64,000 nucleotides of DNA from Portulaca oleracea (GCA_029582165.1 CM055881.1:17102594-17166593); one strand, 5' to 3'. Counted from the first letter of the stretch, positions 32,131 through 45,027 are shown. The notes: generated from the letters alone by a model not told the origin. Program-made: numbers and translations.

Positions 32131-34540
32131 TAGAGAATTCATTTGAAAGTGTCCGTGTTGTGGACAATAAGTGATTTTCCAGCGTACGGTATGATTGATG
32201 GGTGGACAACTGCGGGTAAGTTAGCTTGTCCATATTGCATGGATAACACAAAATCACGGAGGCTGAAACATGGGAGGAAACATTCATGGTTTGATTGTCA
32301 TCGACAGTTTCTCCCAATGGACCATCCTTATCGTACTAACAAGAGCACTTTTTCTAAAAACTAAGAGGAATATTCGCCTCCTCCCCCTCGCCTAACCAGG
32401 AGACATGTTTGGGAATAGGTGTCAAGGTTTCCAGCATCAACTCAACAACAAGGCAACGTTGACGGCTATCTTCAATCTCACAACCGGAATAAAAAGAACA
32501 TCTTTTGGGAGCTACCATATTGGAAAGACATTCTAATTTGGCACAACTTAGATGTCATGCATGTTGAGAAAAATGTGTTTGATCAGGTGTTGAACACCAT
32601 CATGGACATCAAAGGAAAGACCAAAAATGATGACAATTCTAGGAAGGACATAGTCGCTCATTGCAAGCGCCGCCAGGTTGATAAAGAAAGGACGGACGAA
32701 GCTATGGGTAAAGAGGAGTGCAAGGCATTATGTTAGTGGCTTAAAGATCTCAAACTTCCTGACGGATATGCAAGAAACCTAAGTAGATGTGTAGATGTTA
32801 ACACATCAAGATTACATGGTCTGAAGAGTCATGATTGTCATGTTTTTATGGAGAGGTTGCTACCAATTGTCTTTTGGGAGTTGCTTCCTCATAATTTGTG
32901 GAAAGCCCTGACGAAATTAAGCCAATTTTTTAGAGACTTGTGTGCCTCTAAGGTGAGCGTCGATGATATGGTCCGGTTGGAGAGGAACATACCGGAAATC
33001 ATATGCAAACTAGAGATAATTTTCCCTCCCACATTCTTCAATGTGATGGAGCAACTTCCAATACATCTTCATTATGAAGCAGCTAAAGGTGGACCGGTAC
33101 ATTATAGGTGGATGCACCCTTTCGAAAGGTAAGGAATATGTCTATTGTATTTGCAGTGTATTTTATTAAAGTTTAGGATCAGACTGTTTATTTGCAACAC
33201 GTATTGGTTGTCAAATGCTATAGATTTCTACATCATTTGAAGAAGAAGGTTGGAAACAAGGCACACGTTGAAAGCTCCATATGTAATGCGTTCCTAACGG
33301 AAGAGATTTCCAACTTCTGTGTTGTATACTTTGCACCAGAAGTGCACACAAAGTCAAGGGAGCTTCCAAGGAACGCGTGACCCGATTTGGGTGATGCATC
33401 AGAAGTCAATGGAGCAATACCTGAGTTGTTTTCATCGAACATTGGGTACTCTCCAACTACAGGGAAGAAAAGATTCCTTGACTAACAAGAATATGAGGTT
33501 GCACATGAATATGTCCTTTCAAACTCCTATTTATTGAGTGAATATGAAAGGTATACACGTTAAATTAATTGAATTGGGAATTTAATTAACAATATTAACT
33601 TATCTTTTATCCAAACAAATCTTTACATATATTGACTATTTTCAGTCAATTCGAAGAAGAGATGACCCGCATGCATCCACGTACGCCGCATAGTGAATTA
33701 TGGAACAAACATCGCAAATAATTCTCTATTTGGTTGGGAAGAAAGGTTAACATTTCAATTGGAGTTGTGAATTGTAAATTATTCGTTAACATAGGTTACA
33801 CGTCATTAACCTCGTAAACATTGAACTTATGTAGGTTATATCCTCCGGTAAAGGAGACGAAGTTGTTAAAGCTTTAGCTAATGGCCCTAAAAAGGATGTT
33901 TTATCTTAGGCTCATTTCTACATTAACAACTTTAACTTTCATGCTTACCGTGCCGATAAACCAACGAATGCTAATTACGGGGTGTGTGTCAAAGGGGTGA
34001 ATGGAACTGACTTCTACGGGGTTTTGAAAGAGGTTATCGAATTGGTTTACACTAGGTGTAAGAGGGAATACAAAGTCCACTTGTTCAAGGTTGAATGGTT
34101 CGACCCGGGTAAAGGTGGGGTAGTCGTACATGATCATAACAAGCTTGTTGATGTCCACCAAGCAAAGAGGTATAGGGTGTATGAGCTTTTTGTATTGGCA
34201 TCTCAGGCTACACAAGTGGTGTACATCCGTTACCCAACTACCAAGAAAGATAGATCATCCTTGACTGCAACATTGACAATTAAGCCAAGGCAAGTAATAG
34301 ATGGACTCGATGATGCAGCATTTTAGGAGGACAACAATGTAGATCCCCCTTCACTTGTTGAGTTCGACCTACTTGACGATCGTGATGGCTCGGGGGACAA
34401 ACCATTTAGTGATGATGACGATGGACAAGATCAAGTTATTCTTGAGGGTGTGGAAGAAGATGAATTAGAAGGGAATGATGTATTGGAAAATGCAACATTT
34501 GTTGAGTTGCTTGGTGATGATGATGATGATGATGAGTAGG
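32131..34540 (+). pseudogene. CACTA transposase (TNP2 type), C-terminal half
   Basis: Plus-strand frames read, in order: LWTISDFPAYGMIDGW and CPYCMDNTKSRRLKHG (TNP2 domain), LPYWKDILIWHNLDVMHVEK, a plant DUF4218 part (LPIHLHYEAAKGGPVHYRWM), and a DUF4216 part at 33980-34320 (YKVHLFKVEWFDPG, VVYIRYP), ending in an acidic tail before a stop at about 34539. Several stops and frameshifts break it. It is the exact complement of the N-terminal half on the minus strand at 18000-19070, less about 60 residues. The two halves probably came from one gene. Confidence 0.8.
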
Positions 34541-34760
34541 TAGCACGTGTACGATTAGTTTCTAGGTTTGGACAGTCATTTGTTTTTCTTACATTATGTT
34601 ATAGTTTCCAAATTATTTTTTATTTTGTTGGGTTTTAAATGAATTCATTTTCATGATTGTTATTTGACTACTCACTGCATGCAACAAATTGAAATTGTTA
34701 AGAATTCAGTTTTTTGTGCGGTGAATTTTTGGTTATTATAGTGCAGTTTTACAATTAGAC

Positions 34761-37340
34761 ATGGGACCACCTCCTCCGTTATGGAAAATTGAGGCTGGTA
34801 TGCCTCCTGACCCAGACAACCCGAGGATGAAGCTCATTAGAGGGGAAGATTGGTATGAGAACATTTAATATTGCAACGCTCTCTCTTGTTGCTCGTTTCT
34901 TGTAGGTTTTCCATGCCTGAGGTAACCAAAACTGTGTCGGAGAGTATACGGTCCCACTACAATGGGGAGGCTCTTTCCACCTAGGACATGGAAGATGACG
35001 ACAAGATGATCTTTCGGCAGTATTTCTATGTAAGGATGCAACCATTAGGAATGAAATTCTTTTATTTGGAATTCGTTAGTATATATGGCACAGTAATTAT
35101 GCTATTTTTTAAAAAAAATTGTTCTTGTACAAAACCGATTCGAGTATGAGATGGACCTGGCCGGGGACGTCTTCTTAATGTGGCACACAAAGTTCAGCGA
35201 CATCCTTAAGGGCTTGGTCTACCAGGAGAAAAACACCCTGAGGTGGACCCCGATCCCCTATTTGAATGAGGACGCCCGGACAAAGATGTGGGAGAAACTA
35301 CAGGAAGAGGCCTTCCTAGCTTAGGTCGAGGCATACACAAAGAACCGGAAGAAAGCCCCGTCCCTAAATGTGCACTACGGTGGCTCGATGTCCGCCGGTA
35401 AATACGTGCGTAAAATGGTAAGTATCCAACAATCTTTAACTTTCACGATTTTCATCATTACCTATTCCAATGTTTCTCGATAATGTTTCAAATTATATTC
35501 CTAGGCTGCTGAAGGGATCCATGTAAGTTCTGCGGACATGATAGAGCGTTATCATTGCAAGCAAGATGCCAAGGGCAACAAGCACTGGAATGACCCGAAA
35601 TCGGCGCAAGTTTATGTAAGTCATTTCCTTCTAAAGTTTGTTGGTTATTTGTTGGAATTGTTGTTGAAAGTTGGAATGTTTAACTTATGTTTAGAAACGA
35701 GCGTGTGGCTTGATAGAATTAATCGGCGTGTGGTCGTATATGTTTTGTTGGTTATATGTTGGAACTGTTATTGAAGTTGGAATGTTTAACTTATGTTTAG
35801 AAACGAGTGTGTGGCTCCATAAGATTAATCGACGTGTGGTCGTATATGTTTTGTTGGTTATATGTTGGAATCGTTGTTGAAAGTTGGAATGTCTAACTTA
35901 TGTTTAGATACGAGCATGTGGCTCAATAGGATTAATCGGCATATGGCCGTATATGTTTTGTTGGTTATATGTTGGAATTGTTGTTGAAAGTTGAAATGTT
36001 TAACTTATATTTAGAAATGAGTGTGTGGCTCGATAGGATTAATCGGCATGTGGTCGTATATGTTTTGTTGGTTATATATGTTGGAATTGTTGTTGAAAGT
36101 TGGAATGTTTAACTTATATTTAGATATGAGTGTGTGGCTAGGATTAAATGGCGTGTGGAATTGTTGTTGATTGTGGTAATGTGGGCGTGTGACCCCTTAT
36201 TCTACCAGTTGAGTTTAGATTGTCATTTGTAGGTTTATATTAGGAATGTTTAAGTTGGGAAAGTCCATATTACAGAGGAAACTCTGCCGAAATTTCCTTG
36301 AGATATGGTCATAACAAGTATAACTCATGATAAACAACTCATAATATCAACACATTCTAGTTTGTGCTTGTGCAATTTGCTCCTTTGGTGGTTCGTTTAG
36401 CTATATGCATCTTGAATTGATAAGAAGCAACTTGATCATTTTGGTTTGCGCTAGTCAACTGAGCGCGAATACATAATATCACTTAATTCTACTGAGTCAA
36501 CATGCCAGAAAATTAGAAGCATTTGCATTTATCGTTGTCTGTTGTGTCTTCATTTCTTCCCAATAGGAAATCGTTTTCTTTCCATAGGAGGAACATGGTT
36601 AGAAAATGAGAGGACAATGAGTTGTGAATTTGAGAAACTTATTTGGGCCGATCATACAGTTTTTGGTCTTTTGAATATCGATGAAGTTACTTCAGGTAAA
36701 ATGAATGTGAAGTGCTCATAACAAGTCTTTTTTTTAATTGAAATAAAGGTGTGATTCTCAATGCCATGAGTTGCCTCTTGTTAGATGATACTATTTGGTG
36801 TTCTTGTTAGTAATGTTGGTCGAATATGCATGTAGGGATTTATATTGGATTATGTTGTTTTATGTTGTCGTTGTTCATTATCATAAATGTTGATCATTTG
36901 CAGAATGATTATCTCGAGCAAGTAGCTGCAGCGGGCGTGGAGCACAATTTTGTGGAAGCCAACGTTGTGTATTACAATGTTGTTGGTGGCTTCCACGTCA
37001 GAAACCAGTCTGTGTACGGCCTAGGATCATGATCATCCATGGGCATGTTCTATAAAAGGTCGGCTCGATATTCACGCCCAGAGGGCCAGGGGTGATCTTC
37101 CGTGTCCAACCCAACCCCAACTAATTATGCTTCCTTGGTGGCTGAACAGTAGACTTTGGAGACTCAAATCTCCCAATACCAGTAGCTGTTAAGCCAATTT
37201 TAAGGAAGATTCTCCCAAGTTGAACAAAACCAGCAACAGCATGGGACGCCCTCAAGCGATCAGTTCTCCCCTTCTAATTTTATAAACAACTCATCTCCCC
37301 ATGACCCTTCTATCTAGTATTGTGAGGACATGTTTTATTT
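34761..37340 (+). pseudogene. Second gene of CACTA-1 (TNPA-like accessory protein)
   Basis: Exon-like stretches with splice signals follow the TNP2 gene at about 34761-34860, 34905-35029, 35137-35417, 35505-35615 and 36904-37310. They read MGPPPLWKIEAGMPPDP, then a region with KNRKKAPSLNVHYGGSMS, MIERYHCKQDAKGNKHW, and finally VYGLGS, a motif typical of plant En/Spm accessory proteins (Transposase_24 type). At least two internal stops are present. In En/Spm the accessory protein binds the subterminal repeats, which lie just downstream here. Exon limits are approximate. Confidence 0.6.
35637..36158 (+). repeat. Minisatellite, five units of about 106 bp
   Basis: Units begin TTTTGTTGGTTATATGTTGG at about 35637, 35743, 35849, 35956 and 36063. 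Each contains GGAATGTTTAACTTATGTTTAG, GTGTGTGGCT and ATTAATCGGC. Divergence between units is modest. It lies in what would be a large intron of the TNPA-like gene. Confidence 0.88.
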
Positions 37341-37509
37341 TAGACAGTAAACAACTAAAACAACTAACTTTTGGGATTTGTAATATATATGGCGACCATT
37401 TAGTATTGTGAATATATTAATGTTTGCGACAGTTTAAATTTCATTTTGTGGCCGTTTAATGCATCAACTTCAAAGACCAAAGCAGGGAACAAAAAAACAA
37501 AAAAAAAAC

Positions 37510-37837
37510 TGACGACCGTCCAAATGAATGGTCGCTAATTTGTGACCGTTGATGAATGGTCGTAAAGTGGGGTGACCGTTCATATTAACGATCGTTCATT
37601 TGAACGGTCGCACGGTTTTGTGACTGTTGTGAACGGTCGCCCCAGTTTACGACCGTTCATGAACGGTCGCAAATTAGCGATCGTTTATTTGAACGATCGC
37701 CCGGCCCCCCAAACGACCCTTTAGACGCGACCGTCGTGAACGGTCGCAAATGAACAGTCGCGCGACCTCTGGGGCGACCGTTCAAGCCTAACTAAGACCG
37801 TTCACAATGGTCTTATTTTTCATACCTTCTTGTATTG
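37510..37837. repeat. Subterminal palindromes and 3' terminus of CACTA-1
   Basis: About ten copies of GACCGTTCATGAACGGTCGC-like palindromes fill 37510-37810. The terminus at 37825-37837 reads CCTTCTTGTATTG. Its inverse, CAATACAAGAAGG, agrees with the 5' terminus CACTATAAGATGG at 10 of 13 positions. It is followed by TTA (37838-37840), equal to the triplet before the 5' end. Confidence 0.82.
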
Positions 37838-40800
37838 TTAGAGGCTCCAAAAGAACGCATATAATACTACTTGGTGGAACTAACTTTCATATTGTAGACG
37901 TTTTTTTCTTCACCAAGCTAGTCACAAAGGAAGTTATTAATTAAGTTTCAAAGATGTTCATATGAATGAATACCATGTTGAGACAAATAGTATTCATATA
38001 TTAGGAAAATTGCTCTGAGCAAAACATGTGTGTTGAAAAGGATATCATCCTTATTTTATGAGATATTCTACACAACTAACCCTATTGAAACACATACTCT
38101 AGTAAACCAGAAGTTTACTATTGATGAAGACTTTATCATAGTAGGAGCATGAGCATCTTCGATCAATCCTCTCAAGAAGAACTCATATGGATATATTTTG
38201 AAGGGTCAGAAGATCTTTAATCAAATGAGATATAATTAACTGCTTGTTGTCAAAGAAAATTAATTATAACTCCATCATTAGCAAAGATAGGGAGTTAAGG
38301 ATCGAATCCCTTAGATTCCTGCGTTATGTACAAGTGATATTTGTGTTGGTTCGTTAGATCCATATGTAAACCATTTGAATATAGTATGGTTTTACTTGAT
38401 GCACCAATGAGATAGTTACTTGTATGTTTACTATCAACTTGCAACTTAGCGCTTGCAAGATTGTTTGCTCAATTGATTTACGAGCACAATTCTAATTATC
38501 AATCAAGAAGATTCATCTTGATAATGATGGTGAAGGCTTTTGATAGTTTTTGTATGCCAATGGACATAGATGTTAAGTATCCTATATCAAATGTTTATAT
38601 GTAACATGATCCTGCGGAATCATTAATATATGAGATATTGAGTATATAACAAATGTCAAACCTATTACTTTTGAGCGTAGAGCTTAGTACAACTGTTCAA
38701 GGACATGTCATATTGCATGCACCAACATTTATCCAAATAAGGCCAAGACGTTATCATGAATGTTTATTCCTCCCCTACAAATGATTTTTGATCATGAACC
38801 AAATATCTCCCACCTATGAATTTGAGCATATGCGATGTATGCTCCATGATAACGCATTAAGATGGGACCTCGAAGGCATTGGTAATATATGTTGGTATGA
38901 ATACCAATTGATACTTAAATGTAATAGAACCATTCATTAGAGATATACTTATGGCATAGTTTGCCGATTATGATGACATAATCTTCCCAACATTAGGGGG
39001 TTCAAGTTGTTGGATAAGGAAATAAGTTGGAACGAATTATTATGATCCTCATACAATATAATGTGAACTGGAAGTTCAAAAATATAACTCGTCTATAAAC
39101 TTGAGCGAATCTACAGCCAGAGATTCTACTGACCAACAAAGAGTTATTAAATCATATGTCCCAACTACTAATGCTCTTGTAAGAATTGATATCTCAGTAG
39201 GATAAATTAAATCGTTAATGAGTCTAAACCACATATGAAGCGTGGTGGGCTAGTTAGTTCCAAAGACAAAAGTTCTCGAAAAAAAGAAGGAACAAATAAT
39301 TAATGATAACCAAAATGAGGAAATTTTTACTCCAGAAGAGCCATCAATCATGACAAATGTGGAAGTTACACCACAAACTCAGGCATCTGAAATTCACGAA
39401 AATGATGAGATCTCAATTAATTATGTCATGAATTGGATAAGGGGGAACTAAAATGAACTTGACATCAATATAGTATTTAATTATATAATATAGTACTCAC
39501 TATTGTTAATTAGTAACCATGAGGATCATGAATTAAGGTCTATTAATGAATACAGACAAAAATGAGATTAACCAAGTGGAAAGATGCATTTAAGAATTTG
39601 ATTCGCTTGTAAAATTGGAAATATCAGGACCTGTTATCCATGCACCAAATTGATGTAAAACTTGTGGGATACAGTTTCGTCTTTGTGTAAAAATAGAATG
39701 GGAAAAGAAGATTATGAAATACATAAGGCACAAGGAGCGACTTGTTGCATAGGTGCTTTCGCAAAGACTTGGTATCGAATATGAAGGAATATACTCCTAT
39801 GTGGTTCATGTCACTCCATCACGATACCTTAAATTTGGCAGTACATGAAAAGCTAAGTATGCATCTTATAAATATCGTTATAGCTTATGAGAAATTTGGT
39901 AATGATATTTATATTTATATAAAACTCCCGAAAGGGTTCAAAATGTCGGAAGCACATAATAAAATTCTCGAGAATATTGGTTACTTAGTTGGTAGATATT
40001 TATGTGATTAAAGAAACTGTAACATCCCGGCCGTTCCCGGGCCACGAACATTACCGATAAATGCTTCAAGAATCACTTATTGGCCCCACAAATCACCACG
40101 AGTCTTTCCAGCGTGCTTCAGCAACATGGATGTATATTCCGTAATCAAAGGAAATGATTAAATGATCCAGATCATAATTATTTGTAAATGTTATTGATGG
40201 TTTGAACTCCCGATGAGCCTCCAAAGTTGTGGATTGCTTTACAAAAGCATTTGGAATGAAAGATTTTGGAAAAATTTGTTATTGCTTTACAAGTTGCACA
40301 CTTTGAGATGCGTAAATCAATTTATGTAGCAAAGTGCTAAAATAATATAGCATGAGAAAAACACTCCCTTTTAAGTACCCTAGTAGTGGTAAGGTCGTTT
40401 GATATGAAAACAACTCCCCCTTTCAATCCTGAAAAGATGATGAGAAATTCATCGGTCTTGAAGTACCGTATTTGAGTCCTGAAGTATTGTATTTAGGTCT
40501 TGAAGTACCAATTTAAATGTTTTTGAAGCGCTGACATATCTTGCTAATCATACATGATATAACCTGTTTCAGTACCTCGAAGGTACTGGTGATATAGATA
40601 TTTATTATCCTCATCGACAAAATTGGTTTGATTAGCTATGCTAATCTTGGATATTTACCTAAATCCTATGACACTTGATCTTGATCACGTACTAGTTATG
40701 TGCACATTGAAATAGATATTAAGTAAATTCGTTTTAGTGAGAATTAAGTTAATTCGTGTATCAAGCCACTTTCAATTGAAAATTTTAAAAAGTCAGTCAT

Positions 40801-41039
40801 GAAGTTGAATTACATCAACTCAAAGATCTTAATTGATGTTCTCATCAGGGGAGTAATACGCGTTGTACTCTTTTTCCCTTATCTGAGGTTTTGTCCTATT
40901 GGTTTCCTTAGGAAGGTTTTTAATGAGGTAATATACGTTTGCGTATAAAGAAGTATGTATTCTTTTTCCTTCACTGGGTTTTTTCTACTAAGGTTTTAAT
41001 GAGGCATATTCTTTTGGATAATGGACATTTAAAGGGGAG
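37838..41039 (+). pseudogene. Copia-1 polyprotein relic, protease to RNase H
   Basis: The plus strand resumes a Copia polyprotein directly after the CACTA TTA. In order: LLGGTNFHIVD (protease end, 37873-37906), DVHMNEYHVETN, LVNQKFTIDEDF (38099-38135, integrase start), GHVILHAPT (38706), a RWDLEGIGNI-like block, KRGGLVSSKDKSSRK (39241), the RT region with LHHDTLNLAVHEKLSMHLIN (39814) and IKLPKGFKMSEAHNK, and an RNase H relic. The order fits the plant Copia type annotated as 'TNT 1-94'. Many stops and frameshifts make it dead. A purine tract AAAGGGGAG precedes the 3' LTR. Confidence 0.72.
40019..40130 (+). repeat. Short gypsy-LTR-like insertion in the Copia-1 relic
   Basis: TGTAACATCCCGGCCGTTCC is typical of the 5' start of many plant gypsy LTRs. 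About 110 bp of such sequence interrupts the Copia RT frame. Ends and target duplication were not resolved. Confidence 0.35.
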
Positions 41040-41299
41040 TATTATGGAATAATATATATGTAAATGTCCATATACCTATCAGATATCTTTTGGGTATTTT
41101 TATATATTAGGATGATATAATGCGGGAGGATTCTGTTCCAAATGAAGTACAGAGCTCTTACTATGTAACTAGTATAAATACCCCTTGTGGGTTATAAATA
41201 CGATATCTTATTCTCCTTTCTCAATCTCTCTTGTCTCTAATGTTTTTTTTTCCTATTATTATCTTTATATTGTGTTGATATGTTTATTGTTTCATAACA
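41040..41299 (+). repeat. 3' LTR of Copia-1
   Basis: 260 bp, TATTATGG to CATAACA, preceded by the purine tract. It has a TATA-type word (TATAAATAC) and similarity throughout to the inverse of 30032-30286. Confidence 0.75.
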
Positions 41300-41346
41300 C
41301 AAATAATATTTTAATATTTTTTTAATTGTGGAACGTGCTGGTATTT

Positions 41347-41475
41347 GCTAATTTTCATTTCCTTTGAATGTTAATTCGCCATTAATAGTGCTAATTTTCA
41401 TTTGATTTGAATGTTAACTCACCATTAATAGTGCTAATTTTCATTTAATTTGAATGTTAACTCACCATTAAGGTT
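41347..41475 (+). repeat. Three tandem 43-bp units upstream of the SWEET gene
   Basis: Units starting at 41347, 41390 and 41433 share GCTAATTTTCATTT and TTTGAATGTTAACTCACCAT with few changes. They lie 560-690 bp upstream of the SWEET start codon. Confidence 0.88.
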
Positions 41476-41881
41476 TTTAACTCTGCTTTTGTTTGTAGAA
41501 CCTGAGATGGTGAGATTCATTCACCCTTGTTAAAAGAAAATAGCTAGCGAAACAAAACCTACCCAAACATTGAATTATTTTTGTTGAACCCCAATTAATA
41601 TATCCCCGGATTCAACCCATGATTTAATCACTCTCATCCAACAGAAATAAATAGGGGAGACCATTACATCAGACATTTACAGTGGCACCAGAGTGGCCAC
41701 TTACCAGAAAGCAGCCCAACGATAAGGACTAGTTGAAGAAAAACAGAGGAAATCAAAGTTTTAAAATTTTACTAGCAATCAGTTACACGGTTAGGGAGTT
41801 ACAACTCTGTATGTGTGTGTTATCAACCCAACCCAACCCAAAAATGACCCCACATTTACTCCCCTCTCTGTTGCTTGCTTC

Positions 41882-41889
41882 TATATAAA
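41882..41889 (+). promoter_or_regulatory. Probable TATA box of the SWEET gene
   Basis: TATATAAA lies 143 bp upstream of the ATG, so transcription would start near 41915 with a leader of about 115 nt. A run of 12 or so C at 41906-41918 lies just downstream, near the expected start site. Confidence 0.55.
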
Positions 41890-42031
41890 CAGAGTTATCA
41901 ACCCCCCCCCCCCTATTCTCACAACACCCCCAATCTCTGTTATTGAGTTTTCAGTCATTCAGAAATAAAAAAAGAGTAACACACAAACACCCTCTGTTTT
42001 CTGCTGTTGGATTTGATTCAGGAGACTAACA

Positions 42032-45027
42032 ATGATTAATATTGCTCTTGCTCACACTGTCTTTGGAGTTTTCGGTATGTTTCTTTATGCTCCAATCACT
42101 ATTCCTTCTTGTTTCATCTTGCATTTATAGCTTCCTCTTTATTCATGTAATTCCCTCTGTTCTGTTGCCACAGGAAATGCTACTGCTCTTTTCCTCTTCC
42201 TCGCACCACTGTAAGTCATCTTTTGTTTTCACACCCCGTTTCTTGTTTGTTTATTTTTTCTTCACCATTTTGGACTTTACTTTGGCCGATTAACCAAGAA
42301 TTTACTTCTCTCTCTTTACGCCATTTTCTTCACTTCTTTTGGCTTCTTTTTTTTGGGGGAGGGGAGGCATAGAATCGAGAATTTTGGTTAATCTCTCACT
42401 CATGCGGTTCATATGGGGGGTTTCGTAGTTGAATCATGGTTTCTGTTTCGTCATTTTCTTGGGTGCACATGTTTCGTTCCGTCATTTTATAAACGTTACC
42501 GAGACATGCAAATTTTTGTGGCACAATAAAGGCACCTACAAATCCCCTTGTTTTTTTCTTGAAAATTAGATTTGCATATTATTCCCCTGGCTTTTTTATT
42601 TTTTTAGTTTTGTAATTTTGATTTTATTCACTCTTGAAGCTTTAAATTTATGAGTTATGGACTAGTTCAATTAAAACAAATGGAGTAGTTCAATATACTT
42701 ATGATTAACGGCAGTGTGACATTCAAGAGGATCTTGAGGAACGAATCAACGGAGCAGTTTTCAGGCATTCCCTATGTCATGACCTTGCTGAACAACCTCC
42801 TTTCTGCTTGGTAACTCTTCCTTTCTGCCAGCTACTTACTTGATGATCACTACCTTTGTTGTTAAATGACATTTTGACATGATGATATTTGTTCATGTTA
42901 TAAGAAATTAAAGATGGGTTTGCCAAACTCAATGTCTTACTTGAATCAAAATTCTCAAGGACTGAAATTGGAAGTTGCCCATATCATTTTGCGACTGCCT
43001 TTCATCTCCCCAACTGTCATTTTGGGAAATTAGTTGCCCAACTTTGTTATACAAAGGGTACCTTTTAGTGAGAAAGAAATGGTCAAAAACACCCCGTACG
43101 TCCCTCTGCCTATCAAGGTTGGACTTTCTTTTTCACATTCTTATGCTTTGGGGAATTTGGTTAGGTACGGGCTTCCTTTTGTGTCTCCAAACAACTTCGT
43201 AGTGACAACCATCAATGGAATTGGGGCCGTGATTGAGACCGTCTACGTGCTGGTTTTCATGGTGTATGCTCCTAAGAAGGAGAAACTTAAGATTGGAGGC
43301 CTCATCATCCTCATCCTATCCGTGTTTGCTTCAATAGCCCTTGTTTCCTTGTTTGCCCTTCATCATAATATGAGGAAGGTGTTCTGTGGAGTTGCTGCTA
43401 GTGTCTTCTCTATCATCATGTATGGCTCCCCTCTTTCCGTCATGGTAAGTTTTATCTTCATTTACCTTGAAAACAATCATCCTTATACATATATATTTGA
43501 GTTTCATGTGATGTTTTCATGTTTTCTTTTACCATGCTTCAAGTTTCACATGCACATACTCATTAGTAAAATTACCACCTTTGCTCTGGTTGCTCATGAT
43601 CCCTGATTGTAAGATGGCTACTAACTAGGGATGCAACTCTGCAGTGGTTAAACTTTGCAAAAATAGCCTTTGTCTGCGTCATCAAATGCAACTTGATTAT
43701 ACAGCATTAGAATAGATCGACTTATCACCAAAAAAAAAGGTCTGCTTTTTAGTTTTTGCTGACCAAAATACAGGCTGAAATCAGAGAAGGTTCTTCCTTC
43801 AACCCATTTGAGCCACTTTCATAATTGACTGAAATGAGTTATTTATTTAAGTAAGACCCATCATAAGCATAGAAATTAGCTGGGCTACTGATAGTGTCCT
43901 CTTGTTATAGTGAAATTTTCCAAAACTAAATTCATTATGATGTGTATACTAAACTTGAAGTTTAAGATTTTAATTGAGAAGTAGAGATTTATGACAGACA
44001 ATCCCATTAATAAGAAATTGTGATTAAAATTGATCTGCGCATGACGTTGACAACAGATTAAGCAGAATTCCTTGAATCATAGGGCACATTTATTCATCCA
44101 AGGTATAATCATAACTCATTGCACCATTATCATAAATCATTGCACCTAATAAGGTTACCTAATCTATATTGTACGTTTTATTTAGACTTGCCGTAATGAT
44201 AGCATTGTAATGGCAGTCATTATCACCTGATTATGCTGATATGAAAGAGAAATTGTAAGGGTATTAATGGGGAGGCTAAACCCTACAAACTGCACTAAAT
44301 ATAATTAATTAGGTATGTTTCTAAATGAGGGGTTTTAATCAATGCAGCGGTTGGTGATCAAGACAAAGAGTGTGGAGTATATGCCATTTTTGCTATCTTT
44401 GTTCTGTTTCTTGTACGACACTTCCTGGTTTATCTTCGGATTGCTCGGACGTGATCCTTTTGTTGCAGTAAGTATTCACCTACAGACATTATCTGACTAA
44501 TAGTCTTATTCATTGGTAAAAAAGGGTTGGGTAAAAGTTAAATTTTGGTAACTTTTGGTAAATTCCGATAACTTTTGGCAAATTTACGCCATTATATCAA
44601 AATTAATTTTTTTGTTTTTTAAGTTTTGTAGATTTTGGTAAATTTTAGCAAAAATTGATAAATTTTGATAAACTGGAGTTACCATGAACTTGACAGCCCT
44701 AACTGTGACTTGTTTCATGGATCACATCATGAAACAGCCTATGTTTGTTAACTCATATCTCTAGAAAGCATATGAAATGATTAGTAAGTTAGAATGCATT
44801 GAATAATTTGGGTGTGAGGACTGCAGGTGCCTAATGGGTTTGGATGTGGACTGGGGGCAATGCAACTCATTCTCTACTTCATCTACTACGATAAAAAAGC
44901 TGGGGAAGAGAAGGTCACATCAGCAGACCATGCAATGGAATTGGGCTGTGTAAGCCCAACTATCAATGGAAACGTCAAGGCCCATCAGGCAAAAACCAAG
45001 CCCACTGCTGAAAATGGGCTCAATTGA
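42032..45027 (+). CDS. SWEET1: SWEET1-like sugar transporter (clade I)
   Basis: Six exons with GT-AG introns: 42032-42074, 42174-42210, 42715-42810, 43165-43444, 44348-44467 and 44827-45027. They join to 258 residues. SWEETs are seven-helix uniporters built from two three-helix MtN3/saliva repeats (about residues 7-92 and 132-215) plus a linker helix; clade I members mainly carry hexoses. Residues known to matter in Arabidopsis SWEET1 are all present at a constant offset of three: prolines P26, P46, P148 and P165, and pocket residues S57, N76, W179 and N195. The C-terminal tail (from about 216) is hydrophilic and ends [10 protein letters not shown]. The start is fixed by the family's short N-terminus and the splice phase. 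No break is seen. It is likely functional, with an isolated position between retroelements. Which clade I paralogue it is cannot be told here. Confidence 0.93.

Larger units (their letters stand above)
32131..37837 (+). mobile_element. CACTA-1 transposon, 3' half
   Basis: It comprises the TNP2 C-terminal half, the TNPA-like gene and the subterminal palindromes, ending at 37837. With the 5' half at 18000-21716 it makes one complete autonomous-type CACTA layout of about 9.4 kb, but in split and opposed orientation. It lies in Copia-1, whose coding sequence resumes at 37841. Confidence 0.75.

Noticed and set aside
30287..41304. CAACC/CAAAT as a target duplication of Copia-1
   Set aside because: Only three of five bases agree, which cannot by itself show that the two LTRs belong to one insertion. 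The case rests on the CACTA junctions instead.
42042..42293. ORF overlapping the first SWEET exons in another frame
   Set aside because: It is a shadow frame across an intron; the SWEET exons explain the coding sequence with correct splice phase.
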